This document shows, in pieces, positions 36,701 to 45,700 of a DNA stretch of 64,000 nucleotides. The position numbers and the translations under genes are program-made. The notes under the pieces are model-generated. The model worked only from the letters and a program-made list of their open reading frames with translations. It searched no databases and was not told the DNA's origin. The DNA lies in contig NC_135358.1 of assembly GCF_051622035.1 (NCBI RefSeq), positions 1,242,501 to 1,306,500 of the forward strand, given 5' to 3'. Each line of letters begins with the position of its first letter. Position 1 is the stretch's first letter. This DNA is from Arctopsyche grandis. Its lineage: Eukaryota; Arthropoda; Insecta; Trichoptera; Hydropsychidae.

Positions 36701-39644
36701 GCGATGGCGGTACTCGGTCGCATTCCCGTGGAGTTCTCAGAACTAACAACGCCAAAGCGTGGGACTGGACATCCGAGTAAGTGACCATAACAATAGGTAA
36801 ACAAATCGGACGTTGAATATGCCTTGAGCAACCGACCCGTTATAAAGTGGTACTAAGGCGATATCAAGACATTCTGGACGGAGCACTGGCAGTGCGTATA
36901 TCTCCTTAATCACCAATAAATGCTGTGACACAACTTTGGCCTTTTACTTGGATCCTCCACCCACCCCTACGCAACAGTACCATCGTACATTTCTCATACC
37001 CACCTTTCGTTCATTCCTTTAGCTACATGACCCACTCATTGCCATTTAAATCTCTTCACTCACTCTTATGTGTCGGCTAATAGTTAGTAATACTGAAATG
37101 TCAAAGATTAACATGTGCATTATATTATTTGTATCGATTGATTACAGGTTACGAAATAAAGGAGTTTATGTGAAAATGGGTTTAAGAAAAATAGTCGGCA
37201 GATGCGGAAAACTTTGCCGTGATTTACAAAGAGAACTTCGTTTGGAAGTAGACGGGAAACATGTAGAATTGCCACCCGTCGAAGGCATCATAATCCTCAA
37301 CATTCTCAGGTTGAAAACATTCGATGCAGTGATACTTTTAAATCGTTAAAAAATACTTATGTAATATTTTGCATCAGTTGGGGCTCCGGAGCGAATCCTT
37401 GGGGACCCGAGAAGGAAGATCATTTCAGCAAGCCGAACCACTGGGACGGAATGTTGGAAGTTGTGGGAGTGACGGGAGTCGTCCATCTTGGACAAATTCA
37501 ATCCGGACTACGTTCGGCTATGCGTATTGCACAAGTTCGTTCAATTCTATCGCACATAAAATTTGTTTTCAAAAAGTTTAGTTTTACAGCAACAATTATC
37601 ATTTTCAGGGTGGACATATAAAAATTCATTTGAAATCTGACATTCCTGTCCAAGTCGATGGTGAACCATGGGTACAGTCTCCCGGAGAAGTCGTAGTTCT
37701 GAAGTCAGCTCTAAAGGTATATTCAATTGTTATTGCCACTAGCTTGAGCATGTTTCAAGTTGTTTTTATTTTTTTTTGTTATTATTTTCCATGATTTTTA
37801 CTGGTAAGTTGATTCATTACATTAACCTGGACTGTAATTTTGTGACTGACTGACTGGCATAAATGTAATATTGAAATTAATCCATTTGACAAACGTTTTC
37901 ATGGTGAAGGTGATCCACCTATAAAGCCGGCATAAGATTTAGACATTTTTTTTTAATACTATTCAATCCAATTGACTAATTAAATGTTAAAGTTTTAATA
38001 TTTCAATTAAAATATAAACAATTCCAAATCTTGCAAATTTTTGGTTGCCTTTGAATTGTTCATGTTCAATTCAAACGAGTTAGTAATTGAATATATTTAA
38101 ATTTTAACCAAATTATATGAAAATAAAATAAAACCCCTTGTCCAGTATTATTGAATTTAACCAGTAAAAATTATAAAATTTATATAGTGTAGCACAGCAT
38201 GTAAGCTATTATATTATATTCATGCAACCCCCTATTATAATTTAATATTAGTTTTTTCTTTGTAAATTATATATGATTTCTAATACAATATTTCGAATTG
38301 ATGATGATTTTTTTATTGCATTAATATTATACGAAAAAAATAATATTTTAATTTTAGTTTAACAATGTAGTTGTACACTAAATAACAGGAAGCTTTTTTA
38401 ATATCCATACAATTTGCATGTATTTAGTTTAAAAAATCCAAAAGTAGGTCTTTTGGTTTTTTTTTATATATTTTGCTTCTGCTGCCTTTTTTCCTCCAAT
38501 TTTGTCCCTCAAAATTCTACAAAAAAAATTATATAATAATCTACATAAAGTACGACCAACACGTATGTACATATAATATATAGTGCCAATCAATGTTTTT
38601 GTTTTATAATTTGTGTTTTATTTTTATATATATGTTGTGTCGGTTATAATCACGATGACGACGACGGTGGATCCTTCCTGTTTTTTTTTTATATATCTAT
38701 GTTGCACAATTTTGCTCCTGCCCGTGTGTTTTGCAACACGTCGAATTCCAACGAATCTGCTTGGACTATTGTTTTGATGTTGTCTGTGTAGATTTTTTAA
38801 AACGATTGTGTGTTTTTCTTTTATATTCGAACATTTTTATTTATTTTTTGATATATTTTTTTTTTTGTTTGTTCAGAATTTTAAAATAATTATAGCACGA
38901 GTTGATCGATTTTCAAATAATGATGTTTTTTGTTAACTTCTGAAACCTAATGATTTGTTCTGTGGGGTGACAGGCAACGATGCTCAAGAAAATAAAGGCC
39001 AAGCGGCGAATGACGGAGCCGCAACTGGCGGAGGGGCAGGAGCCACGCGACTAGCCCCCCCTCTCTCCCCCACTTCCAATCTTTATAATCTTCATCCATC
39101 ATCACAACCACTATTCCTTGATCATGTTACCGCCATTTGGCATTATTGGCATGCGTATATTATTATTATTATTATTATATCTTATTATAATACTTATATG
39201 TACTTTAAGATTCATTTTGCTTACGTTGAAATTTCATTATTATATTAAAATTTTATTATTTGTTATTTTTTCAACTAAACCGAAGAAGCATCATACATTT
39301 TCACATCAGCAATGTATACCGTTGTTGTTCTTATTTCACCTTACAAAATTAATGTTAAATGAAAATAAATTTAGCTGCCAAAGTATTGCATCCTTAATAA
39401 TACATTCCAATAGTAAATATACATACATATATATAGCTTTTACTATTAAGCACTTGAACATTTTCTTATTTTTATTTTTTTACTATACCTGCCACTGATG
39501 TTGAATGCGAAAATTTCATCCCCTTTCCGCATCCCTCTCCAGGCCACCATGTTGAAGAAACTGAAGAGTAAGATGAAGAGACGCAACACTGAGCCCTCCA
39601 TGGGGGGAGCTCTGTCGCCTCATCCAGACACGGAGGACTTCTGA
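15539..39644 (+). CDS. Diacylglycerol kinase theta-type (5' partial, 16 exons plus two alternative last exons)
   Basis: Phosphorylates diacylglycerol to phosphatidic acid, ending DAG/PKC signalling and making a second lipid messenger; expected in cytosol, membrane and nucleus. I joined exons 15539-15618, 15776-15878, 21212-21432, 23649-23817, 31816-31980, 32713-32968, 33041-33252, 33337-33549, 35373-35507, 35607-35781, 35849-35997, 36082-36252, 36321-36459, 37148-37309, 37378-37534 and 37609-37716, then either 38974-39054 or 39543-39644. Every junction has AG/GT borders and all phases agree, giving about 900 residues without a stop. Domain order is end of C1-1, C1-2, C1-3, linker, two RA-like domains, DAGKc with GGDGT, and DAGKa. 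Three C1 domains plus RA domains is the theta signature. The start codon and first half of C1-1 are not visible and probably lie upstream. Introns of up to 8 kb are full of transposons. Confidence 0.93.
15902..16080. mobile_element. Harbinger-like MITE 3 (179 bp) in a DGK intron
   Basis: Ends match MITE 2 almost exactly on both sides, but the centre is missing, so it is an internal-deletion derivative. Flanked by TGA (15899-15901, 16081-16083). It begins 23 bp after the donor of the 15776-15878 exon. Confidence 0.88.
16486..17513. mobile_element. Probable TIR transposon, about 1 kb
   Basis: Left end GTCGACGCATACAGTGGTAT, then TTGGCCTGAAAACCTGGCC; the right end is its imperfect inverse (GGCCAAATACTACTCTGTGC, then GACGTCC). 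No matching target duplication was found. The interior is AT-rich without a transposase. It lies in the long DGK intron. Confidence 0.55.
17514..18283. other. DGK intron, nothing supported
   Basis: Intron sequence with only chance short frames and an unassigned GC-richer patch (17800-17850). No repeat or gene recognised. Confidence 0.5.
18284..18684 (+). mobile_element. Helitron-like element, 401 bp
   Basis: Starts TCTATATATG directly after an A (18283) and ends GCCGGGTTCAGCTAG directly before a T (18685), with no target duplication: the A-TC...CTAG-T rule of Helitrons. The end matches that of the larger Helitron at 43948-45914. Inside is a degenerate hexamer array of GGGAAC/GAGAAC type (about 18595-18668) and a second copy of the ATATATAAAATTGAATG start word. 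Confidence 0.75.
18687..18757. repeat. (AT)n microsatellite
   Basis: About 70 bp of nearly pure AT directly following the Helitron 3' end. Confidence 0.95.
18867..19485 (+). mobile_element. hAT element remnant with transposase fragment
   Basis: Ends TAGGGTTGCCAGGCGTCCCG and TCTGGCAACCCTA; flanks CCATACAT and ACATACAT match at 7 of 8 bases. The interior frame at 19059-19274 ([19 protein letters not shown]) looks like a slice of a hAT-type transposase and is preceded by an open stretch in the same frame. It is truncated and cannot be active. Confidence 0.7.
19975..20934. mobile_element. Long-terminal-inverted-repeat element, about 960 bp
   Basis: Left TATGGTGCGTAC ... CAGTAGCGTACAAAATATCG and right CGATATTTTGTACGCTACTG ... 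GTAAGCACCATTA are inverted and extend for over 100 bp each, followed by inverse pairs of AATTAAAT words and CTAAAATTAGATCATCA / TGATGATCTAATTTTAG further in. No coding capacity. Confidence 0.65.
21212..21432 (+). CDS. DGK theta exon: end of C1-2 and most of C1-3
   Basis: One exon of 221 bases entered in phase 1. It completes C1-2 with [10 protein letters not shown] and opens the third C1 domain (HHWREGN, then paired cysteines in KCVACRKAC and RCEWCGIT). It ends in phase 0 at a good donor (GTAAGT). It lies 5.3 kb from the preceding exon. A 1.4 kb duplicated repeat begins about 270 bp downstream. Confidence 0.93.
21690..23229. repeat. Composite repeat, copy 1 (in DGK intron)
   Basis: Nearly identical, over about 1.4 kb, to 33712-35052. 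It contains an inner element with imperfect inverted ends (GATGGTAAACGGATTATTGC near 22187; its diverged inverse near 22385), a shared frame of 82 codons with no recognised domain, and a terminal MITE (22856-23228) with inverted ends. A (TAG)n word at 22567-22580 is unique to this copy. Confidence 0.85.
22856..23228. mobile_element. MITE with long inverted ends
   Basis: Left end GGTGCAAACGATCGACAAGC and right end the inverse, paired over about 47 bp including CTGAACCACAGATTAAC. Other copies: 26181-26501 (right end deleted), 34690-35052, and a left-end stub at 33671-33694. Confidence 0.85.
23649..23817 (+). CDS. DGK theta exon: end of C1-3 and the conserved extension
   Basis: Exon of 169 bases. 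It closes C1-3 (CHGGC) and continues into [20 protein letters not shown], the extended C1 motif typical of theta-type kinases, then a proline-rich stretch (QPRPPPIQ) ending EYSC in phase 1. Acceptor and donor (GTAAGT) are canonical. Confidence 0.93.
23818..26180. other. DGK intron, AT-rich
   Basis: No gene recognised. It contains a diverged hairpin pair at 24690-24900 related to 13239-13320 and many CATACATATGTA words. Confidence 0.6.
26181..26501. mobile_element. MITE copy with damaged right end
   Basis: Same family as 22856-23228. The right inverted end has lost the middle section between ATCTGTGG and TTTGCACC. Confidence 0.8.
26578..27066. mobile_element. TTAA-flanked MITE (489 bp)
   Basis: Ends GAGGGCTGTACACCC and CTGTCCAGCCCTC with TTAA on both sides (26574-26577, 27067-27070). 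The TTAA target points to the piggyBac superfamily. It is different in sequence from the pair at 9003 and 12360. Confidence 0.8.
27773..27838 (+). other. Possible cassette exon or alternative first exon of the DGK gene
   Basis: In a GC-rich island (about 27600-27860) between DGK exons lies a 66-bp stretch bounded by GCAG and by AG|GTACCA. It is entered and left in phase 1, so including it would add 22 codons and keep the frame between exons 23649-23817 and 31816-31980. The open frame also extends upstream to an ATG at 27616, which would suit an alternative promoter and first exon. I recognise no domain in it. CpG-rich sequence is otherwise rare here, so it may simply be regulatory. Confidence 0.25.
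28272..28430 (+). pseudogene. Decayed mariner-type transposase tail
   Basis: The + strand reads [25 protein letters not shown] in pieces, resembling the C-terminal end of mariner transposases (TDDEV..., FFDEG). The frame is short and not preceded by a catalytic DDE region in this window, so this is a remnant. The rest of 27860-29753 is intron without supported features. Confidence 0.5.
29754..30283. mobile_element. MITE with about 140-bp inverted arms and internal tandem units
   Basis: Left arm GGTTGTGGCTATTTGCA through GCGCATGCGCGTGAAC (29754-29894); right arm is its inverse (30190-30283). The left arm holds three copies of a roughly 30-bp unit (GGCTATTTGCAGGTACTAT), the right arm two. CpG and GCGCATGCGC words make the inner tips locally GC-rich. 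Confidence 0.85.
30284..31815. other. DGK intron, nothing supported
   Basis: AT-rich intron with short AT microsatellites (about 31480-31505). No gene or repeat recognised. Confidence 0.55.
31816..31980 (+). CDS. DGK theta exon: Gly/Ala/Ser-rich linker
   Basis: Exon of 165 bases, phase 1 in and phase 1 out. It encodes [10 protein letters not shown], then a low-complexity glycine, alanine and serine run, then a charged tail rich in H, K, R, E and D ([12 protein letters not shown]). It joins the C1 block to the RA domains and is probably disordered. The upstream junction reads EYSC-P-RSISEEL in frame. The donor GTTATA is weak. Confidence 0.85.
32165..32615 (+). repeat. Full-length tRNA-derived SINE in a DGK intron
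   Basis: Head with B box GGTTCGATCCC (about 32222-32232), the shared body (AGAGTTTGCCAATTTTCTCT), AGATGTCTCATTGATTTGCG, then hairpin CCAGGAAGGC...GCCTTCCTGG (about 32547-32585) and a (AAAT)n tail. Same strand as the gene. Confidence 0.9.
32713..33549 (+). CDS. DGK theta exons: two Ras-association-like domains
   Basis: Three exons (32713-32968, 33041-33252, 33337-33549) separated by introns of only 72 and 84 bp. The first encodes [19 protein letters not shown], an RA-type ubiquitin fold. The second and third encode a second RA-like unit ([12 protein letters not shown] ... [13 protein letters not shown] ... [14 protein letters not shown], then [16 protein letters not shown]), followed by the theta-typical [16 protein letters not shown] segment. 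The introns are short enough that one open frame nearly reads through all three. Confidence 0.93.
33664..35052. repeat. Composite repeat, copy 2 (in DGK intron)
   Basis: Second copy of the 1.4 kb repeat of 21690-23229. It is preceded by a stub of the MITE left end (33671-33694) and ends with a complete MITE (34690-35052). Compared with copy 1 it lacks about 170 bp around 22440-22670. Confidence 0.85.
35373..35507 (+). CDS. DGK theta exon: linker before the catalytic domain
   Basis: Exon of 135 bases with acceptor AAATAG and donor GTATAA, phase 1 both sides. It encodes [17 protein letters not shown] ... [16 protein letters not shown], which connects the RA region to the kinase domain. It follows directly after the second copy of the 1.4 kb duplicated repeat that occupies most of the upstream intron. 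Confidence 0.88.
35607..36252 (+). CDS. DGK theta exons: DAGKc catalytic domain
   Basis: Three exons (35607-35781, 35849-35997, 36082-36252). They encode the DAGK catalytic fold: [12 protein letters not shown] at the start, LNPFQVFDL, then the nucleotide-binding [12 protein letters not shown] and [18 protein letters not shown]. One oddity: the usual NPKSGG reads NVKSGG here. The GGDGT motif is intact, so the enzyme is expected to be active. Confidence 0.96.
36321..37716 (+). CDS. DGK theta exons: DAGKa accessory domain
   Basis: Four exons (36321-36459, 37148-37309, 37378-37534, 37609-37716). They encode [60 protein letters not shown], and [21 protein letters not shown], the standard order of the accessory half of the kinase. 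The 36460-37147 intron carries a solo LTR. The donor after 37534 reads GTTCGT, canonical only at GT, but the frame continues cleanly into the next exon. Confidence 0.95.
36574..36976 (+). mobile_element. Solo LTR (403 bp) in a DGK intron
   Basis: TGTTACGTACACCGCCG at the left and CACCCCTACGCAACA at the right (TG...CA ends). Flanks ATAC and GTAC differ by one base. It shares long words with the LTR at 46999-47465 (GGATCCTCCACCCACCCC, AGACATTCTGGACGGAGCAC), so both belong to one LTR family, probably Gypsy/Ty3-like by the 4-bp flank. No internal region remains. Confidence 0.8.
37717..38973. other. DGK intron before the alternative last exons
   Basis: 1257 bp of AT-rich sequence with many T runs and no repeat recognised. 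Its length and T-richness would suit regulated last-exon choice. Confidence 0.5.
38974..39054 (+). CDS. DGK theta alternative last exon A (26 codons)
   Basis: After an acceptor (TGACAG) this exon reads [16 protein letters not shown], ten more residues and a TAG. It enters in phase 0, the same phase as the exon ending at 37716. It is clearly homologous to the other last exon at 39543 ([18 protein letters not shown]). Use of this exon would end the protein in EGQEPRD. No polypyrimidine tract stands close to the acceptor, so usage may be regulated or minor. Confidence 0.75.
   Translation, partial: ATMLKKIKAKRRMTEPQLAEGQEPRD
39543..39644 (+). CDS. DGK theta alternative last exon B (33 codons)
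   Basis: After a strong pyrimidine-rich acceptor (CATCCCTCTCCAG) this exon encodes [18 protein letters not shown], a glycine-rich turn, HPDTEDF and TGA. It enters in phase 0. The basic [10 protein letters not shown] cluster followed by NTEPS could serve membrane or nuclear targeting or 14-3-3/kinase recognition; that is inference. It is the likelier default end because its acceptor is better. Confidence 0.85.
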   Translation, partial: ATMLKKLKSKMKRRNTEPSMGGALSPHPDTEDF

Positions 39645-40880
39645 ATCTGGTACAGCGAGCGATTGATTTAACCTGGGCCACTCTCCACTTCGTCGAGGTT
39701 CACGAGTTTCGCGTGAACGAAGAAGAGCTCATAGTGACACATTCAAAACAAAACAAAAAATAAATAATTACCAATATATTACGTTACTCTGAAAAGAAAC
39801 GAGCCGAGGAATGGACACTATTTAAAAATGTGTGATAAGTTATTTTCTGTAGCAAGCGTGATCTGCTCCTAGACGTGTCCGAATATCAAATATTTGGGAA
39901 GCTAGTCTACCCAAGGGCTCATTTGGAAATACCTAGATATTCGGACACGGCCCACGACAAATCACTGTGCGTTATTCAAAACGGATACAAGGCCAAGGAG
40001 TCGTATATTTTTTAGACCTGCATATATGTATATGTCTTTGAAAATTTGAACGAGGACACTTGTCACGCTCCAGAACAATCCAGGTTGATCAACCGCTCGT
40101 TTGATTCAAACCTGAAGATATTGTGACACTGAAACTTGATGCACAAAAGTGAAAAAGTGTACTAATGAATACCAAAATTAATATGAACAAATAAAACAAT
40201 TACTTTTTTATAATTTTATCAAATGTCTAGTCAGATGTGAAGAATATTATAAGGATATTTATTTTTTTGAAGTATTAATATCGATTAAGTGCGTGTGAAA
40301 TCGTGTAAATCGGGAAGAACAAGAGTGACGTCACATTTATGAGACGCGATCTCAGTAGCTTATTGTTAAAAAAAAAGCAACTATGCGCTATGTTGAACTT
40401 ATCTCCGTATTATCATGAAAAAATATTTCAATTATTTATTATATATTAAAAATTGTAGAAGTTTAACTGTTTCAAAAAATTATTGAACTTGCGTGTGGAC
40501 GCAGTTTAAAAAATAAAAATAAAAAAACTCACTACAAAAATTGCATTCGTTCGAATGCAACCATTGATAGGACTGAAACTAAAAAAAAAAACTAAAAAAA
40601 TAAACTGCTCGTACTCATGCAAGTCAATAACGCTTAATTAAATGTATTTTTTAGATATTCATGTGAATAAGTATATATATAGCTATAAAAAGAAAATGTT
40701 TTACTGTAATGTAATATTAATATATTACGATAAAGTATGGTATTTTACCAAAGGGAAAGAGAGATCCTATGGCTAAAAACCGTAGCTCTCGGCGCTCGGC
40801 TCGGCCGATCCTGAACGCGGGTCAAGAATGTAACCGCTTCAAGAGAAAACTCTAGTCTCTAATTTATTACACATATTTAC
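39645..40880 (+). other. DGK 3' UTR and flank, with a hairpin at 39874-39949
   Basis: Downstream of the TGA at 39642. AATAAA-like words occur at about 39760 and 40190. An inverted repeat (CGTGTCCGAATATC ... GATATTCGGACACG) spans 39874-39949 and would lie in the 3' UTR if the transcript extends that far. No coding sequence. Confidence 0.5.

Positions 40881-40885
<5 letters not shown>

Positions 40886-40971
<86 letters not shown>
40886..40971. repeat. (AT)n microsatellite
   Basis: About 85 bp of pure TA repeat. Confidence 0.97.
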
Positions 40972-40973
<2 letters not shown>

Positions 40974-41328
40974 AATAAAAATAAGACTACAGTAATGTAG
41001 AAAATATACACGTTAAAATTAAAAAGCTGCAAAATATATACAAACAAAATCTGTAATATGATTATTCATACATGTTAGAATACGTTCAATGGAAAAGTGA
41101 CAAAACTTTTGCAAAACATTTGCAAGTTGAGACGCCATTCTGTTCGACTGTATACAAATTGTCATGACGACAATGAATTGTTTATGAAGCTTGACTTCTG
41201 ATCAAATCTACAATGATTGAAAGGGAAAGTCGTAAAAATTCCATCATTAGATATAAATATTATACATACATATAAGCTTATATTTATTTGGTCACTACTT
41301 CAAAAAATATGGTCAGCATCAATTATAC

Positions 41329-41531
<203 letters not shown>

Positions 41532-41819
41532 ATGCAAACGGTCAGTATCGGGATTAATAGTAATATACTAATATTAAACCACCCTAATCTAAGCTCGACT
41601 CGTATGTATATAATAATATTGTTGGAATGTTTAAAAATCATTGATCGAGTAATTAAAAGCCATGTGTGTATGGAGAAAAATTTTTTACTCTTATGCCATA
41701 GCCTCACTCCTAGTGATATACATATATGTGTAATTCGTTTTTAATACTCAAAAATAGTTGATTTTGAAAAAAATATATGAAAGTTGAGGCATTTATTTAA
41801 ATATATATACATATATTAC

Positions 41820-42290
41820 AAATACACAGCGCACGCATATAACGGAAGACTGTAACAACTCTCCCGGTATATCCGTGGGCTTCATTCACCCTCATCTGTT
41901 GTTCATACCGTCTCCGCCGCTGTGAAGCTTGACTCGAGCTGATTTATCACAACGCTCGTGTTGTGGCTCGTGTAAGTTTGCTGGCGTTCGTTGCTGTGGA
42001 CGGGTCACCGATCGGAGATTCAACGTGTACATTGTTCCCAACGTCCGTGGAGGCTGTGGCCGTGCGGGCTCAGGAGTTCCCTAGTATACACTGGGGAACT
42101 CCTAGCACGGTCTATCATTCATTCAAACCATATAAAATTAGGAAAGTTTTAAATCTTAATTTACTAAGTATAAGGATTTTCATTATTTGTGTGTGCATCT
42201 CATACTGGTTCATATTGATGTAAATAATATATGTATAAACGCTCAAACAAAGGCGGCCATCTTACAGACCGGTGCGTTGCACAAAATATA
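41820..42290. other. Unclassified GC-richer block
   Basis: Starts near TGTAACAACTCTCCCGG and ends near GTGCGTTGCACA; contains an inverted pair GGAGTTCCCTAG / TGGGGAACTCC at 42075-42105. It looks like an old insertion, perhaps an LTR, but I found no target duplication. Frames are short. Confidence 0.3.
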
Positions 42291-42325
42291 TGTGTATATC
42301 TTATACTGTATCAAAAAGAAAAAAA

Positions 42326-42335
<10 letters not shown>

Positions 42336-42417
<82 letters not shown>
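42336..42417. repeat. (AT)n microsatellite
   Basis: About 80 bp of TA repeat. Confidence 0.97.
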
Positions 42418-42418
<1 letters not shown>

Positions 42419-43084
42419 TATACCTCCCCTACTGGATATATTAAATATACAGACTAGGAAAAAACAATATACACGCATATATAGATTATTATCAAAAAAA
42501 AAAATAGTAAAATAAAAATGACACAATTGAAGATGTGCACACATTCAGATGCCAACGGGCATAGGCCCACTTAACGTACAAAAAAAATTATTATTTCCCT
42601 TTATGTTCTTATATTCAAATTATGACAATTAAATTTAAAAATAACCATATTAAAATATATCTTATTATTATTGAATGTAAATGTTTATTGAAATATAACA
42701 TATTATTCTAGTAATGAAATATAGTATAACATGATTAAGTGTTTCATTTATGACCCAATATATGTAATTAAACGGCTTGTTTATATGCTTTTTTGTTTTT
42801 GTATACTTTCTTTTTAATAAGACTCGTCACATTCCACAAAATTCCGTTATAACGAATACTCAAATAACGAAATTTAAAAAAATTCGATAACTAAACATGC
42901 ATACACGTGGACACATACCAGTTATGAGAGCATTTTCGATGCAAATTGAGTGCAGACGTAGGGAAAAGTTCCGGTTGGCGAATTTTGTTCGAATTATTTT
43001 TATTACTTAAAATATCAAGAAAATGAAAATAATTTAAAATGTCAAAATAAAATAATGACATATTGTTTTAAAAAAAAATACTAC

Positions 43085-43947
43085 TTCCGGCTTACGAATT
43101 CTGACCAAAACCTTATCAGCTCTAAGTTAGTACATAAAGAATACAAATATAAATTTTCAGCTTGATACGTTCAGGGGTGTGGAAAGAATCGTGGTCAAAA
43201 TAATTTTGACTTTGCCAAGAAGAAAAATTCCACTTTCGGTTTATTAAATTTAGTGATTTTTTTTTATTTTCAACACATTGATACAATTATTATATTTGGA
43301 ATTTTTTCTTGAAGAGCACACATGTTAAAGGGGTCGAAAAACATAGTAGAAGTAAAATCGAACAAGAGTAAACTACCACTTCTGGTTGACGAATGCTTAC
43401 CAAATTTTATTACAAATTTTATTCTATTAAACTTGGTATTAAGCTTATACTTCTAGATATAAAATTTCAGTTCAATAAACCCAAAGGTTTCTGAAAAAAA
43501 ACATAAAAACCTCGATTCTCTAGAGTAAAAGTACTACTTCCGTTTCAGGTAAAAATATTTGAAAAATATTAAGGTATTAAGTTTATAATTTCTATTACAT
43601 GTAAAAAAAATTCAGTCTGATTCGGTTAGCGGCTTGGGAGATAATTGGATTTAAAAACTTAAAAAAAAGTACCATTTCCGGTCAACTTAAAAATTTGAAA
43701 AAAAATGACATCGTATCGATAAGAATTTCAGTAACCGATACGAAGTTTTAGTTCGATAGGACTAACGGTGTTCAAAAAATCCTCAAAATACACACACATA
43801 CACCTATTTTTACAAACCTCTTATGTTTCACTTACGATTATTACTAAACTGTTCTTGGCTTGTTCTAGATCATGAAAACGAGATCAGTGATCGAATCAGT
43901 CAAAAATCTCGAGTTCGAATTTTTGCACAATCACAAAACTTCATCTA
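43085..43947 (+). repeat. Interspersed repeat, long copy, interrupted by a Helitron
   Basis: Shares AATTTTCAGCTTGATACGTT and following words with 1570-2000, and TTCGATAGGACTAACGGTGT onward with the inverse of 3950-4130 and 6515-6730. It resumes at 45915 (TTGTTAATAATACGTACAT), after the Helitron. Family not identified. Confidence 0.7.
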
Positions 43948-44104
43948 TCTAATCTATAATTTGGAAAGAGACTTTGTATGTATCCTTGGTCGTCGTTTTC
44001 GTCGTCGTCGTCGTCGTCGTCCGTAGATCGGTGACGTCATCGAACACGTGATTCGATTTTTTTTTTTTCGATCCATGGGCGCCGATTTTTTTTTTCGTTT
44101 CAAT

Positions 44105-44715
44105 GGATTCACCCCCGCGGGGGCGCAAGGCGAGTAGCTTCATGGGGCCCCGCCAGGGGCGCCACAAGGGGCGCAGCCCCGTGGGGCCCCGAAGGGGGCC
44201 CGGGGGGCTCAAAAGGGGGCGCCACGAGGGGCGCAGCCCCGTGGGGCCCTGGGGGGGCCCAGCCTCATGGGGCGCAGCCCCATGGGGCTCAAAAGGGGGC
44301 GCCACAAGGGGCGCAGCCCCGTGGGGCCCCGAAGGGGGCCCGGGGGGCCCAGCCTCATGGGGCGCAGCCCCATGGGGCTCAAAAGGGGGCGCCACAAGGG
44401 ACGCAGCCCCGTGGGGCCCCGAAGGGGGCCCGGGGGGCCCAGCCTCATGGGGCGCAGCCCCATGGGGCTCAAAAGGGGGCGCCACAAGGGGCGCAGCCCC
44501 GTGGGGGCCCGGGGGGCCTAGCCTCATGGGGCGCAGCCCCATGGGGCTCAAAAGGGGGTGCCACAAGGGGCGCAGCCCCGTGAAGCCCCGAAGGGGGCGC
44601 GGGGGGCGCAGCCTCATGGGGCGCAGCCCCATGGGGCTCAAAAGGGGGCGCCACAGGGGGCGCAGCCCCGTGGGGCCCCGAAGGGGGCCCGGGGGGCCCA
44701 GCCTCATGGGGCGCA
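44105..44715. repeat. GC-rich minisatellite 1
   Basis: Tandem units of roughly 100 bp built from GGGGCGCAGCCCCATGGGGC and AAAAGGGGGCGCCACAAGG words, about six copies. Long open frames on both strands (206 and 255 codons, G/P/R-rich) come from the repeat being free of stops; no protein family matches. Confidence 0.9.
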
Positions 44716-45700
44716 AGCCCTAATAGGCATTAACTAAGGGGGGCGAAGCCCTAGACGGCAATTAATCATGGGGGCGCGGAGGGGCGAAGCCCTAAAAGGC
44801 AACTGATCATGGGGGCGAAGCCTTAGACGGCATTTAATCGTGGGGGCGCGGAGGGGCGAAGCCCTAAAAGGCATTAACTAAGGGGGGCGAAGCCCTAAAC
44901 GGCAATTAATCTTGGGGGCGCGGGGGGCGAAGCCCTAAAAGGCATTAACTAGGGGGGGCGAAGCCCTAGACGGCATTTAATCATGGGGGTGCGGAGGGGC
45001 GAAGCCCTAAAAGGCATTAACTAAGGGGGGCGAAGCCCGAAACGGCAATTAATCTTGGGGGCGCGGGGGGCGAAGCCCTAAAAGGCATTAACTAGGGGGG
45101 GCGAAGCCCTAGACGGCATTTAATCATGGGGGTGCGGAGGGGCGAAGCCCTAAAAGGCATTAACTAAGGGGGGCGAAGCCCGAAACGGCAATTAATCTTG
45201 GGGGCGCGGGGGACGAAGCCCTAAAAGGCATTAACTAAGGGGGGCGAAGCCCTAGACGGCAATTAATCATGGGGGCGCGGAGGGGCGAAGCCCTAAAAGG
45301 CAACTGATCATGGGGGCGAAGCCTTAGACGGCATTTAATCGTGGGGGCGCGGAGGGGCGAAGCCCTAAAAGGCATTAACTAGGGGGGGCGAAGCCCTAGA
45401 CGGCATTTAATCATGGGGGTGCGGAGGGGCGAAGCCCTAAAAGGCATTAACTAAGGGGGGCGAAGCCCGAAACGGCAATTAATCTTGGGGGCGCGGGGGA
45501 CGAAGCCCTAAAAGGCATTAACTAAGGGGGGCGAAGCCCTAGACGGCTTTGAATCATGGGGGCGCGGAGGGGCGAAGCCCTAAAAGGCAACTGATCATGG
45601 GGGCGAAGCCCTAAACGGCAATTGCTCATGGGGCGTGGAGGGGCGAAGCCCTAGAAGGCAAAGGCTCAGGGGGGTGCCGAGGGCGAAGCCCTAGAAGGCA
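44716..45700. repeat. GC-rich minisatellite 2
   Basis: Tandem units of about 30 bp, GGGGCGAAGCCCTAAAAGGC followed by ATTAACTAAGG or ATTTAATCATG, in higher-order alternation. The unit core GCGAAGCCC matches the Helitron terminus word GCGAAGCCGGG at 45892, suggesting it arose from the element's own 3' end. Confidence 0.9.

Noticed and set aside
41850..42283. A third LTR (TGTAAC...GCACA)
   Set aside because: No matching target duplication and no clear similarity to the two solo LTRs.
43949..44723. Long open frames (255 codons on -, 206 on +) rich in G, P, R and L
   Set aside because: They exist in several frames and both strands because the GC-rich minisatellite lacks stops; the peptide is a simple copy of the DNA repeat.
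44716..45700. Possible CRISPR array
   Set aside because: About 30-bp units are directly adjacent with no unique spacers, and the setting is a eukaryotic genome.
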